Assembly: GCF_000444875.1 (NCBI RefSeq)
Contig: NC_021985.1
Location: 7,274,170-7,338,169 of the forward strand
Length of the DNA stretch: 64,000 nucleotides
Direction of reading: 5' to 3'
From: Streptomyces collinus Tu 365
Lineage (GTDB): Bacteria > Actinomycetota > Actinomycetes > Streptomycetales > Streptomycetaceae
Shown: positions 9,075-17,315 of the stretch, in pieces
How positions within the stretch are numbered: position 1 is the first letter of the stretch
Layout of the letters: each line of letters opens with the position of its first letter
Program-made: the position numbers and the translations under genes
The notes under the pieces: generated by a model
The model's database searches: none
What the model was told of the DNA's origin: nothing
The model's input: only the letters and a program-made list of their open reading frames with translations

Positions 9075-10314
9075 GCGGCTCAGCCCCCTCGGCCCGCTCG
9101 GTCCGCAGCCCGTACACCTCCATCGCGGTGTGCACGGCGGCGCGCACCGCGGCGGCGCTCCGCCCCCGGAACCGGAAGATCCCGCAGCCCTCGTCGTAAC
9201 TGCCGGGCCCGGTCAGGATCCGGCCGACGGCGGGCAGTTCCTCGTGGTAGACCTCGGGGACGGCCGACAGGAGCGAGGTACGCGCGACGACCCGGCCGGG
9301 CAGCTCGCGCGGAACGGGGTAGATGAGCCAGCCGCCGGCCCGGGGCCCGACCGGTTCGGACGGCTGCCACAGCGGGGGCAGGTCCAGCGCCGCCCGGAAC
9401 GCCTCGGCGAACAGGTCGATGCCGTAGAGGTCGACGTGCAGGAACGGCACCTGAGCGCCGCCCGGCCGCAGCCCGACCTCCAGGAACACCAGCTCGCCCC
9501 CCGGCCGCCGGATCGCCTCCAGGTGGAACGCGCCGTCGCGCAGCCCGAGCGCCCGCAGACAGTGGTCGGCGAACGTGGTGAGCTCGTCGCGCTCGGGGCC
9601 GGGGTCGAGCAGGACCGAGCCGAGCGGGCGGCCGTGCGCGTAGTCCAGACAGGTGTGGACGTACTGGGAAGCGGTGACGAAGTGGAGGCGGCCGGAGCGG
9701 CGGACGCCGTCGACGTGGAAGATGTCCCCGTCGACGTACTCCTCGCACTCGTACGCCTCGGGGTCGACGCCCTCGAGCGCGTCGCGCAGTTCGTCGGTGC
9801 TGTGGACGACCGTGACTCCCTGGGAGCCCGCCGCCGCGCGCGGCTTGAGGACCAGGGGCGGACCGCCGAGGGCGTCGACGACCGCTTCCGCCGAGGGCGC
9901 GTCGTCGAGCCGCCGGAACCGGGGAACCCGCAGTCCGGCCGCGCCCACCGCGCTCTTCATGGCCGGCTTGTCCTTGAACCGCTCGACGAGGTCGACACCG
10001 TAGCCGCCGGGGACGCCGAGCGCGGCCGAGAGCCGGGCGGCGGTCAGGACGTCGTACTCGGACTGGCCGAAGACCGCCTCGGGCGTACCGTGCCGGTCCG
10101 CGATCTCCCGTACGAGGGGCAGCAGGTCGTCGTGGGCCAGGCTGTCGCGCACATGGACCTCGGTCGCCCCGTCCCGGTCGAGCGCGGGCAGCCCGCCGGG
10201 CGTGGTGAGGTACACCGTCCGGCATGGATGGCCGTCGAGGAAGCGGTGGTATTCGCCGAACTCGTCGCCGGAGCGGTTGAGGACGACGTACAGCGGGGTG
10301 GTCCGGTCGGTCAC
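9067..10314 (-). CDS. ATP-grasp carboxylate-amine ligase (first of two)
   Basis: This 415-residue enzyme has the ATP-grasp layout: an N-terminal Rossmann-like half, then PLVLKPRAAAGSQGVTVV (nucleotide-binding lysine and glycine-rich loop), YECEEYVDGDIFHVDG, and a metal-binding C-terminal LVFLEVGLRPGGAQVP. Such enzymes activate a carboxylate as acyl phosphate and join it to an amine, forming peptide-like bonds without carrier proteins. The GTG at 10314 is chosen because it overlaps the stop of the MetRS-like gene as GTGA; longer in-frame sequence upstream is a shadow of that gene. It is only distantly similar to the other ATP-grasp enzyme of the operon, so two different condensations are likely. 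Substrates are unknown. Confidence 0.85.
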   Translation of the reverse strand: MTDRTTPLYVVLNRSGDEFGEYHRFLDGHPCRTVYLTTPGGLPALDRDGATEVHVRDSLAHDDLLPLVREIADRHGTPEAVFGQSEYDVLTAARLSAALGVPGGYGVDLVERFKDKPAMKSAVGAAGLRVPRFRRLDDAPSAEAVVDALGGPPLVLKPRAAAGSQGVTVVHSTDELRDALEGVDPEAYECEEYVDGDIFHVDGVRRSGRLHFVTASQYVHTCLDYAHGRPLGSVLLDPGPERDELTTFADHCLRALGLRDGAFHLEAIRRPGGELVFLEVGLRPGGAQVPFLHVDLYGIDLFAEAFRAALDLPPLWQPSEPVGPRAGGWLIYPVPRELPGRVVARTSLLSAVPEVYHEELPAVGRILTGPGSYDEGCGIFRFRGRSAAAVRAAVHTAMEVYGLRTERAEGAEPHG

Positions 10315-11942
10315 GTGTCCGCTCCCGGTCGCAGGGTGCCGGGCAGGCAGGCGTCCAGATCGGCGGCGCTCACCCGGCCGAAGCCGGGCGCGGGCCGGTC
10401 CCGCAGGGCCGGGGTCCTGGCGAGGAAGGCCCTCGCGCGAGGCTCTCCGGTGCCCCCGAGGCGCTGCCAGAGGAGCTCGGCGAGGTCCGGCATCACCGGG
10501 AACGCCAGCAGGGACAAGCCCTTGAGCCACCAGTAGGCGCCGTCCTCGGCCGCGTGGGCGACCGCGTCGTCGGCACACCAGCGGTCGAGTGCCGCGACCG
10601 CGCGCCGGGTCGACACACGGGCGCCGTCGAGCGCCGCGGACTGCTCGGCGAGCAGGGATTCCAGGAGGTCGGCGACGGCCGGGGCGGGCGCCTGCGGTGG
10701 CCCGTCCGGCAGCCGGCTCCAGGCGGCGTCGATCCGCTTGCCGAGGCCGTCGGCGAGCGTGGTGTTCGCGGTCCGGAGGAAGTCGGCCGTCTCGAAGCTC
10801 GCCGCCCCGGACTCCAGATCGGCCCCGGCCAGGTGGTACCGGACGGTGTCCACGCCGATGGCGGGCGAGGCGGCGATGTCCGCCGCCCAGATGGCGTGCT
10901 GGGCGCTGGTGGAGAACTTCCGCCCGGCCAGCCGGTAGAAGTTGTTGATCAGGCACCGGTCGTACGGCTTCATGGCGCCGTGCAGCAGGCTGGTGCCGAC
11001 GATCGAGACCAGGGTGGGGATCACGTTGTCGATCCCCAGGGTGGTGATGGTGGTGACCTGGGAGTCCGGGTCGAAGGCGTTCACGCCGGTACCGGACAGC
11101 CGGCCGTGGACGGCGCCGGCGAGGCGGGCGAACATGAAGATCCCGGCGTACGGGAAGAGGGCGCGCGGGACGTCCGGCTCGGATCCGGGCAGCGGAACTC
11201 CCCACGTCTGCGGGGCGCTCAGCCGTACGGTCAGGCCGTCGCGCTCCAGGAAGCGCGCCACGGTCGCCCGGTAGCGGTCGGCGACGCCCAGGTCCGCGAG
11301 GGTGGTGTCCAGGAGGTCGCGGTCGGGCAGCCGCAGGAAGAGGCTGGAGATCTCGCGCCAGGTCAGCGGCCCCTCGTCGAGCAGGGGGCGCGGCTCGACG
11401 ACCGACTCGGGCAGGAAGTGCGCGCTGCACTCCTCGCAGAAGTAACTCGCGATGCCCGCACCGCACTCGGGGCAGCTGCCCTGGAGCCAGCCGCCCACCA
11501 CCCAGCGGTCCGACGCCGCGCAGTGGGGCACGCGCTCGGTACGCGTCAGCACCGCGCCCCGGGCCGTCAGCCGCTCGATCGAGTCGGCCACCTCCTGCTC
11601 GAACTGCTCCCGCCAGGGCTGCTGGTCGGGGACGATGAAAGCGTCGACGCCGATGCGCATCGCGGCCAGGTCGTCCTGGATGCGCCGACCGTAGCGGGCG
11701 GCGACCTCGCCGGGCGTGGAGTCCTCGGCGTGCGCCTTGAGCGTCACGTACGACTCGTACACATCGCTGCCGGTGATCACCAACGGCAGGTCGCCCCGGA
11801 CCCGCAGATGCCGCGCGATCATGTCCGACCACAGGAAGGGGCCGCCGATGTGGCCGAGGTGCAGGGGGCCGTTGGGCGTGGCCTCGGGCGGCACCAGGAG
11901 GTAGTGCCGGGGGGTGTGGGTCTCCCCGGTCAGCAGGCTCAT
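10311..11942 (-). CDS. MetRS-like amino-acid activating enzyme, probable hydrazine synthetase catalytic half
   Basis: This 543-residue protein is a class I methionyl-tRNA synthetase paralogue. It keeps the HIGH-type motif as HLGH (residues 28-31, in PNGPLHLGHIGG) and a zinc knuckle with paired cysteines (CPECGAG...CEECSAH). The KMSKS loop is altered to KFSTS (lysine near residue 342). Known hydrazine synthetases (for example Spb40 of s56-p1, recalled from literature) are fusions of a cupin and a MetRS-like domain. The MetRS part activates an amino acid and esterifies it onto an N-hydroxylated lysine, and the cupin drives N-N bond formation. Here the cupin is a separate gene two positions upstream. 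The ATG at 11942 is chosen by its ATGA overlap with the flavoenzyme gene. A resistance-type MetRS is the main alternative. Confidence 0.85.
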   Translation of the reverse strand: MSLLTGETHTPRHYLLVPPEATPNGPLHLGHIGGPFLWSDMIARHLRVRGDLPLVITGSDVYESYVTLKAHAEDSTPGEVAARYGRRIQDDLAAMRIGVDAFIVPDQQPWREQFEQEVADSIERLTARGAVLTRTERVPHCAASDRWVVGGWLQGSCPECGAGIASYFCEECSAHFLPESVVEPRPLLDEGPLTWREISSLFLRLPDRDLLDTTLADLGVADRYRATVARFLERDGLTVRLSAPQTWGVPLPGSEPDVPRALFPYAGIFMFARLAGAVHGRLSGTGVNAFDPDSQVTTITTLGIDNVIPTLVSIVGTSLLHGAMKPYDRCLINNFYRLAGRKFSTSAQHAIWAADIAASPAIGVDTVRYHLAGADLESGAASFETADFLRTANTTLADGLGKRIDAAWSRLPDGPPQAPAPAVADLLESLLAEQSAALDGARVSTRRAVAALDRWCADDAVAHAAEDGAYWWLKGLSLLAFPVMPDLAELLWQRLGGTGEPRARAFLARTPALRDRPAPGFGRVSAADLDACLPGTLRPGADT

Positions 11943-13042
11943 GTTCGCGTTCTCCTGTCGAGCAGGTCCAGTGCGTCCTCGGCCATGGCCGGGGCGAGTC
12001 GGTAGCCGGATCCGGAACCGCCGATGGCCATGACGACGTCGTCGTCGCCGGCCGTGTCCACGATCGGCACATGGCCGGCGGTGAAGCAGTCGCTGAAGAC
12101 CCGGCCGCCGAGCAGGTGCGGCAGGAAGCCCGGTACGTGCCGGGCGAGCAGGGCCCGGGCGACTTCCCGGTCGCGGGGGTCGATGGCGAGTGGTTCGTCG
12201 GGGCCGCGGTCCCAGTCGGGCGAGGTGATGCTGAGGATCCAGTGGCCGCCGCCGTGGTGGGGCAGCAGGAAGGCGTCGGCGTCCTCCAGGACCAGTGCCG
12301 GGGCGCCCGGCGGGGGCGCCGTCATGAGGTGGAACGCCACCACCTTCTTCACCCGGGCCCCGCGCGCGCGGGCCGCCGCCGCCACCGGGCCGTCGAGGAC
12401 CCAGGGGCCGGGCGCGAGGACCGCCTTGGCGGCGGTGAGCCGGCTGCCGTCGGCGGCGACCAGCTCGACGCACCCGCCCGTACGCCGTACCCGGGTCACC
12501 CGGAATCCCTCCAGGAGGGTGTTGGCCGGGCGGCCGAGGACCTCGTCGAGCAGCCGGTCGGTGAGCCACTGCGGCCGGCCCATGGTCATGGGGCCGCTCG
12601 CCAGCAGGACTTGGTCGCCGCCGTGGGCGAACCCGGGGAACGTCCGCTCGAGCAGGGATCGCTCCTCCCCGCTGACCGGGCGCGTACGGCCGCCGTCGGC
12701 CATGGTCGCGTCGAGCGCGGCCGTGTTCTCGCGCGCCACCAGCCAGCGGACGTCGACCGGCGCGCGTCCGGCGTCGCCGAGTCCGGCGGCGAGCTCGTCG
12801 AAGAGCGCGGTGCTGCGGGCGGCCAGCGCACGCTGGGCCGGGTTGTGCCCCGTGGGCGTGTCGAATCCGGCCGACAGACGGGTCGCGCCCGTCCCCCGTC
12901 CGGCGTGCGTGATCACGGCGACGCGCCGGCCCGGGTCCCGGCGCACGGCGTAGTACGCGGTGAGGGCGCCGACCACGCCCGCACCGACGACGGCGAGGTC
13001 GTAGTGGGGCGCCTCACCGGTCCCGGTGATGCGCTCACTCAT
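11939..13042 (-). CDS. FAD-dependent DAO-family oxidoreductase
   Basis: This 367-residue protein belongs to the D-amino acid/glycine oxidase (DAO) superfamily. It starts with the dinucleotide motif DLAVVGAGVVGALTAYYAV and has a late GGSGSGYRLAPAMAEDAL segment typical of the family's C-terminal FAD contact. DAO-type enzymes oxidise secondary or primary amines. In hydrazine pathways, homologues oxidatively cleave the lysine-hydrazino-acid conjugate to release a free hydrazino acid. The gene overlaps the cupin gene by 8 bases and the MetRS-like gene by 4, fixing the ATG at 13042. The assigned step is inferred from this gene order. Confidence 0.85.
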   Translation of the reverse strand: MSERITGTGEAPHYDLAVVGAGVVGALTAYYAVRRDPGRRVAVITHAGRGTGATRLSAGFDTPTGHNPAQRALAARSTALFDELAAGLGDAGRAPVDVRWLVARENTAALDATMADGGRTRPVSGEERSLLERTFPGFAHGGDQVLLASGPMTMGRPQWLTDRLLDEVLGRPANTLLEGFRVTRVRRTGGCVELVAADGSRLTAAKAVLAPGPWVLDGPVAAAARARGARVKKVVAFHLMTAPPPGAPALVLEDADAFLLPHHGGGHWILSITSPDWDRGPDEPLAIDPRDREVARALLARHVPGFLPHLLGGRVFSDCFTAGHVPIVDTAGDDDVVMAIGGSGSGYRLAPAMAEDALDLLDRRTRT

Positions 13043-13412
13043 GGGGCGCCGACCACCAGAAGGAGTAGACGACCAGTTCCTCGCCCTGGTCGGCGAAGAT
13101 CTCGTGGACGGCCTGTGAGGCGAAGCCCACCAGGGAGCCGGGCCCGACGAGCGACCGCTCGCCGTCCACCTCCAGGGTGCCGGAGCCGGCGTGGACCACC
13201 CAGATCTCCTGGACCGCGTGCTGGTCCGGCGAGCTGCTCCCGCCCGCCGGCACGGTGAAGCGGGCCGCCTCGAACGGCACGTGGGGGAAGACCGAACGGG
13301 CGAAGTCCGCCTCGGCGACGGTCACTCCGTCGGGTTCCTCCTCGGTCGGGCCGAAGGGAACCAGGGCGCCGACCGCCTCCGCCTGGAACTGCGCCACCTG
13401 ACGCGCGGTCAT
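13035..13412 (-). CDS. stand-alone cupin, probable N-N bond-forming partner of the MetRS-like enzyme
   Basis: This 125-residue single-domain cupin carries a metal-site signature: DQHAVQEIWVVHAGSG supplies His and Glu, and SQAVHEIFADQG supplies the second His. The barrel is complete and ends in YSFWWSAPHE. In characterised hydrazine synthetases a zinc cupin of this type is fused to the MetRS-like domain; here it is encoded alone, two genes from the MetRS-like gene. Its ATG overlaps the hydroxylase stop (ATGA). The C-terminus overlaps the DAO gene by 8 bases. Taken alone it could be any small metal cupin; the neighbourhood is what suggests the function. Confidence 0.82.
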   Translation of the reverse strand: MTARQVAQFQAEAVGALVPFGPTEEEPDGVTVAEADFARSVFPHVPFEAARFTVPAGGSSSPDQHAVQEIWVVHAGSGTLEVDGERSLVGPGSLVGFASQAVHEIFADQGEELVVYSFWWSAPHE

Positions 13413-14638
13413 ACCGGATACCTCGTCTCACCGAGCATGCTGTTGAGGATGACCGCGCTGCGCCACGCGAGCAGGCTGAGATTGGGATCGGCGACGCCCC
13501 AGGCGTGCCGGGCGCCGTTCTGGAGGTAGATCCGGTTCTCCGCGGGCCCGTCCCAGGCGACCGAGAAGTCGTCGCCCACGACGAGCATCCCGCCGTCCCG
13601 CCGCAGTCGCGCGTCCAGCGGCGCCATGAAGTCCGGCAGCGCGTAGGCGTATCCGGTGCTCAGGATCACGAGGTCGGCCGCGAGCACGGCGGGTGCCTCC
13701 GGGCCGGAGGACTCGACGACGAGCTTGAAGTCGCCGGGGCCGCCCTCGACCGCGGTGACCGCGCAGTCCGCCATGAAGCGCAGCCGGCCGGGGTTGTCCT
13801 CGATGAACTCGTCGCGGTAGCTCAACCGGTAGATGTCCTGCAGGACTTGGAGGTCGATGCCGTCGCTGGTGTACTTCTGCCGCTCCAGGAGCCGGGACTT
13901 GTGGTCGGCGGGCAGCGCGTGGAAGCGGCGTACGTAGTCGGGCGTGTAGAGGTCGTTGGCGAAGGGCGAGTCGTCCATCGGCAGGAACGACGAGCGCCGG
14001 CTGACCCAGGTGATGCTCTCGGCAGCCGCGCCGGCCGCCAGGTGGCGCACGATCTCCGCGCCGCTCTGGCCGCCGCCGACCACGACGACTCGCCGTCCGG
14101 TCACCTCGGGGGACCGCAGCAGGAACTCCCCGGAGTGGAAGACGGTGGGGCCGATGAAGGGGCGGAACGGCTCGGGGACGGACGGCGTGAGCCCGGTGCC
14201 CAGCACGAGGTGACGTGCCGTCACCTCCCGTTCGGCGGTGCGGAGGTGGAAGGCTCCGTCGTGGAAGTCCACGCTGTGGACGTCCGCGCCGAACGTCAGG
14301 CTCGGCAGCCGCCCGGCGACCCACTGGAGGTACTGGTTGAACTCGGCGCGCAGGACGGCCGGGAAGTCGGCGGCCAGGAACCGGTAGAGCCGGCCCTCAC
14401 TCGCCAGGAACGACAGGAACGAGAAGGGGCTGGTCGGATCGACCAGCGTCACCAAATCCTTGAGCAGCGAGACCTGGAGGGTGGCCTCGGGCAGCAGCAG
14501 CCCGGGGTGCCAGGAGAAGCTCTCACGGCGCTCCAGGTGGGCGCCGCGCAGTCCTTCGACCGGATGCGCGAGCGCGGCGAGGCTCATGTTCGCGGGGCCG
14601 ATGCCGACGGCCGCGTAGTCGAGTATGTGTGCGTTCAT
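13409..14638 (-). CDS. lysine/ornithine N-monooxygenase (IucD/SidA family)
   Basis: This 409-residue flavoenzyme is predicted to N-hydroxylate the side-chain amine of lysine or ornithine using FAD, NADPH and oxygen. It has the FAD motif GIGPANMSLAALA, the family sequence LPEATLQVSLLKDLVTLVDP, an NADPH-binding VVVVGGGQSGAEIVRHL and the late substrate-side motif LSTGYAYALPDF. Siderophore pathways use this family, but no siderophore synthetase, acyltransferase or siderophore uptake gene is near. Its fellow operon genes (cupin, MetRS-like, DAO-like) instead match hydrazine formation, where the hydroxylated lysine is the first intermediate. The ATG at 14638 has GGGGG about 8 bases upstream and follows the previous stop by 16 bases. 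Confidence 0.88.
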   Translation of the reverse strand: MNAHILDYAAVGIGPANMSLAALAHPVEGLRGAHLERRESFSWHPGLLLPEATLQVSLLKDLVTLVDPTSPFSFLSFLASEGRLYRFLAADFPAVLRAEFNQYLQWVAGRLPSLTFGADVHSVDFHDGAFHLRTAEREVTARHLVLGTGLTPSVPEPFRPFIGPTVFHSGEFLLRSPEVTGRRVVVVGGGQSGAEIVRHLAAGAAAESITWVSRRSSFLPMDDSPFANDLYTPDYVRRFHALPADHKSRLLERQKYTSDGIDLQVLQDIYRLSYRDEFIEDNPGRLRFMADCAVTAVEGGPGDFKLVVESSGPEAPAVLAADLVILSTGYAYALPDFMAPLDARLRRDGGMLVVGDDFSVAWDGPAENRIYLQNGARHAWGVADPNLSLLAWRSAVILNSMLGETRYPV

Positions 14639-14654
14639 GGTGGCAACCCCCGGG

Positions 14655-15917
14655 TCAGGCCGGGACGACGAGGTCGCCGAGCGCCTGCCAGCGGTCCAGG
14701 GCGTCCTGCGGCGAGTCGGCGGTGAACAGGGCGTGGCCGAGGCGCGAGCGGCAGTCCTCGACGCCGGGGATGGTCTCGCCCGGCGCGAAGTAGACGGCGG
14801 TCTCGGTGACTTCCGGCAGTGCCTCCAGTTCCGGCCACCCGGTGAGCTCCCGGTACGAGGAGCGGCCCGCGGCGGAGAAGAAGCGGATGCCGGCACTCCT
14901 GGCCTGCGGCCGTGCGAAGGCGCCCGCCGCCTCCAGGCCGACGCCGAGCGCGGTGGCGACGGCCACCCTGGGCAGGCTGACGCCGGTCACGAGCCGCAGC
15001 AGCTCCACGATCCGGTCGCCCGGCAGCCGGGCGCCGATCTCGATGAGCACCGGACCGTCGGCGCTCAGGCGTAGTTCGCAGTGGAAGGGGCCGCTGGTGA
15101 TGCCGACGGCGCGGACGACGTCGCCGACGTACGCCTCGATGCCGCGCAGGGTGGCGTCGTCGACGAGCGCCGGGGTGAGGTGGCCGAGCTCCACGAAGTC
15201 GGGCTCGGGGCCGAGCAGGGTGCGGCTGAGGGCGACGACGGTGACCTCGCCGCTCTCCAGGACGTAGCCGTCGGCGCTGAACTCGGGGCCCTGGACGTAC
15301 TCTTCGACGAGTACCCGGTGCTCGTGCAGCTTGCCCATGTCGGGCTCCGGATCGGTCACGAGCCGCTGGAACGCGGCGGTGAGCTGGTCGAGGTCGTCGG
15401 CGCGGCTGACGTGGATGCTGCCGGAACAGGCGACCGGCTTCAGCACGCAGGGGAAGCCGACCCGTTCGGCCGCGGCGCGCAGTTCGGCGTCGGTGGTCGC
15501 CTGGGCGAAGCGCGGGGTGCGCAAGCCGGCCTCCGCCACGGCGGCCCGCATGACGCTCTTGTCCCGGACCCTGTCGACGGTCGCCACGGGCAGGCCGGGC
15601 AGGTCCAGTGCCGCGGCGACGCGCGCGGTCGCCGTCACGTAGATGTCGGAGCCCGGCAGCACCGCCTCGAACGGCTCGGCTCGGTGCAGTTCGAGCACGG
15701 CCGCTTCGAGGTCGGCCTGGTCGTTGGTCTCCACCGTCAGCACCGAGTCGGCCGCCGCGCGCACGGCGTCGGAGAGCCGGCGGTCGCCGGAGTCGGCGGT
15801 GGCGACGACGACCCGCAGTCCCATCTCGGCCGCGACACCGATCAGGGTGGCGCCTCCGGAGGAGGCGGGTTCGACCACCAGGACGCGGGCAGGGCGAAGT
15901 ACATCTGTGTGCGGCAA
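14655..15917 (-). CDS. ATP-grasp carboxylate-amine ligase (second), first gene of the operon
   Basis: This 420-residue enzyme shows the ATP-grasp core: PCVLKPVACSGSIHVS (ATP loop with lysine), VLVEEYVQGPEFSADG, and LIEIGARLPGDRIVELL, which carries the metal-binding glutamate. Its C-terminal part (IRFFSAAGR to the end) resembles the LAL/BacD-type dipeptide ligases. It would condense an amino acid or hydrazino acid with another carboxylate. The start is a TTG at 15917-15915 with GGGGGA seven bases upstream; no better in-frame ATG or GTG exists nearby. It leads the operon, and a palindromic candidate operator lies about 40 bases upstream. Confidence 0.85.
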   Translation of the reverse strand: MPHTDVLRPARVLVVEPASSGGATLIGVAAEMGLRVVVATADSGDRRLSDAVRAAADSVLTVETNDQADLEAAVLELHRAEPFEAVLPGSDIYVTATARVAAALDLPGLPVATVDRVRDKSVMRAAVAEAGLRTPRFAQATTDAELRAAAERVGFPCVLKPVACSGSIHVSRADDLDQLTAAFQRLVTDPEPDMGKLHEHRVLVEEYVQGPEFSADGYVLESGEVTVVALSRTLLGPEPDFVELGHLTPALVDDATLRGIEAYVGDVVRAVGITSGPFHCELRLSADGPVLIEIGARLPGDRIVELLRLVTGVSLPRVAVATALGVGLEAAGAFARPQARSAGIRFFSAAGRSSYRELTGWPELEALPEVTETAVYFAPGETIPGVEDCRSRLGHALFTADSPQDALDRWQALGDLVVPA

Positions 15918-16330
15918 AGCGAGATCCCCCGTGCAGAGCTGTATGGACCGGACGCGCGATCACGGTCCTGATCGTGATCTTTCTATCCGGGCGCCTGGGA
16001 CCCGGTCAATGGATCACCGCAAAATCCTCTGCGAGAGCCAACCTCGGCCGCACGATTTCCGGAACAGGGCCGCCATGGACGCCTGTTCGGCCCCGGAGGT
16101 GAAGATCATCCGCATTGCGCCATATGTCGAAGCGTGTGCTACGGCAGCATGTCGACCTCATGACACCACCAGGCAAGACCTGGTGCCGCGGCGGAGTACG
16201 GACCAGGCTGACGTGTACATCTCCAGTCCGCCGTTCCGTCCCCGCAGAAAGCTTCACCGCGCATGCATGCGACCTGTCTCCCCGGTGCCCGAGAAGCACA
16301 CACCTCGTGTGGGGCGAGGAGGTGCCGCGC
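15918..16330. other. divergent intergenic region between the pathway operon and the ABC transporter
   Basis: About 410 bases without a credible gene separate the two divergent operons. They hold the palindrome at 15958-15979 and a tight hairpin at 16167-16185 (CACCAGG, loop CAAGA, CCTGGTG). AGGAGG at 16317-16322 is the ribosome binding site of the permease. The reading frame open through 16115-16330 is continuous with the permease but has poor composition and no support as coding. Confidence 0.6.
15958..15979. promoter_or_regulatory. 22-bp palindrome, candidate operator of the pathway operon
   Basis: GATCACG and CGTGATC form a perfect inverted repeat with an 8-base spacer. It lies 41 bases upstream of the TTG start of the first pathway gene, where an operator or promoter element would be expected. 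No regulator gene for it is encoded next to the operon inside the window. Binding protein unknown. Confidence 0.45.
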
Positions 16331-17314
16331 GTGGCGCGCTATGTGATGCGCAAGGCGGCCGGCTGGCTTCTGATGATCGTGGTCGCGACGAACGCCACCT
16401 ATTTCCTGGCCAGTTGGTTCCTCGACCCGCGGTCGAACTTCAAGGAGCTGCGGCCCGTCCGCACCGAGGCGCAGATCGACCGGGCCCTCGCGCCGTACAA
16501 CCTGGATCCCACGGTGCCGTTGGCGCACCGCTGGTGGGACTGGCTGACCTCGGTGATCCTGCGCTTCGACTGGGGAAAGTCCCCCACCGGGGTCTCCGTC
16601 AACGGCGAAGTCGGCTACCGGGCGCTGATCAGCGCGGAGTTGGTCCTCGTCGCGACCGTGCTGTCCGTCGTGATCGGTGTCGCGCTCGGCGTCCACACCG
16701 CCGCACGGCAGTACGGCTGGGCCGACCGGGTCTCGCAGGCCGTGTCCATCGTGGTGTTCAACGTCCCCACCTCCGTCGCCGCCCTCGCCGTGGTCTTCGG
16801 CGCCATCTGGCTGAACCAGCACGCCGGGCTGCACTTCCTCTACGTCGCGGGGGAGGACTCGCCGGGCGTCGAAGGACTGCTCCCCACGATCGGTGACCGT
16901 CTCCTGCACCTGATCCTGCCGACTCTGACGCTCACGCTGATGGGTTACGTCGGCTATCACCTGACGCAGCGTTCGCTGTTGCTCGACACGCTGCACGCCG
17001 ACTTCGTGCGGACCGCCCGGGCCACCGGGCTCACCCGCACCCAGGCCATCCGCAGGCACGCTCTGAGGGCCGCGCTCATCCCGACGGCTGCTTCCGTGGC
17101 GTTCAGTGTCCCGGCCGTCTTCACCGGTGCCGTCATCACGGAGACGATCTTCGGCTGGAACGGCATGGGCCGCTACTTCATCCAGACCATCGGCAAGAAC
17201 GACGTACACGGCGTGGTCGCGACGGCCGCCTTCGCCGCGGCCCTGACCGCGATCGGTGCGATCCTCGCGGACATCGCCACGGTCTTCCTCGACCCGAGAG
17301 TGCGGGTGAGCTGA
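16331..17314 (+). CDS. ABC transporter permease, DppB/OppB type
   Basis: This 327-residue protein is the first permease of a peptide/nickel-type ABC importer. It has a hydrophobic N-terminal helix (MRKAAGWLLMIVVATNATYF), a long periplasmic-side loop and the permease coupling region around DFVRTARATGLTRTQAIRRH, which docks on the ATPase. The GTG at 16331 is chosen because AGGAGG lies 8 bases upstream and the family N-terminus begins here; the longer open frame upstream looks non-coding. One base separates its stop from the next start, so the genes form an operon. Substrate unknown. Confidence 0.88.
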   Translation: MARYVMRKAAGWLLMIVVATNATYFLASWFLDPRSNFKELRPVRTEAQIDRALAPYNLDPTVPLAHRWWDWLTSVILRFDWGKSPTGVSVNGEVGYRALISAELVLVATVLSVVIGVALGVHTAARQYGWADRVSQAVSIVVFNVPTSVAALAVVFGAIWLNQHAGLHFLYVAGEDSPGVEGLLPTIGDRLLHLILPTLTLTLMGYVGYHLTQRSLLLDTLHADFVRTARATGLTRTQAIRRHALRAALIPTAASVAFSVPAVFTGAVITETIFGWNGMGRYFIQTIGKNDVHGVVATAAFAAALTAIGAILADIATVFLDPRVRVS

Positions 17315-17315
17315 C

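Noticed and set aside
13409-14638. Siderophore role for the N-hydroxylase
   Set aside because: No siderophore synthetase, acetyl/formyl transferase or iron-siderophore uptake gene is in the operon; the neighbours fit N-N bond formation better.
16124-16163. Stretch encoding VLRQHVDL, similar to the RRRHVDL of the sulfur leader peptides
   Set aside because: There is no stop nearby, no SSAxC continuation, no TTGACC promoter at the matching distance, and the downstream operon is a peptide-type transporter. Probably chance.
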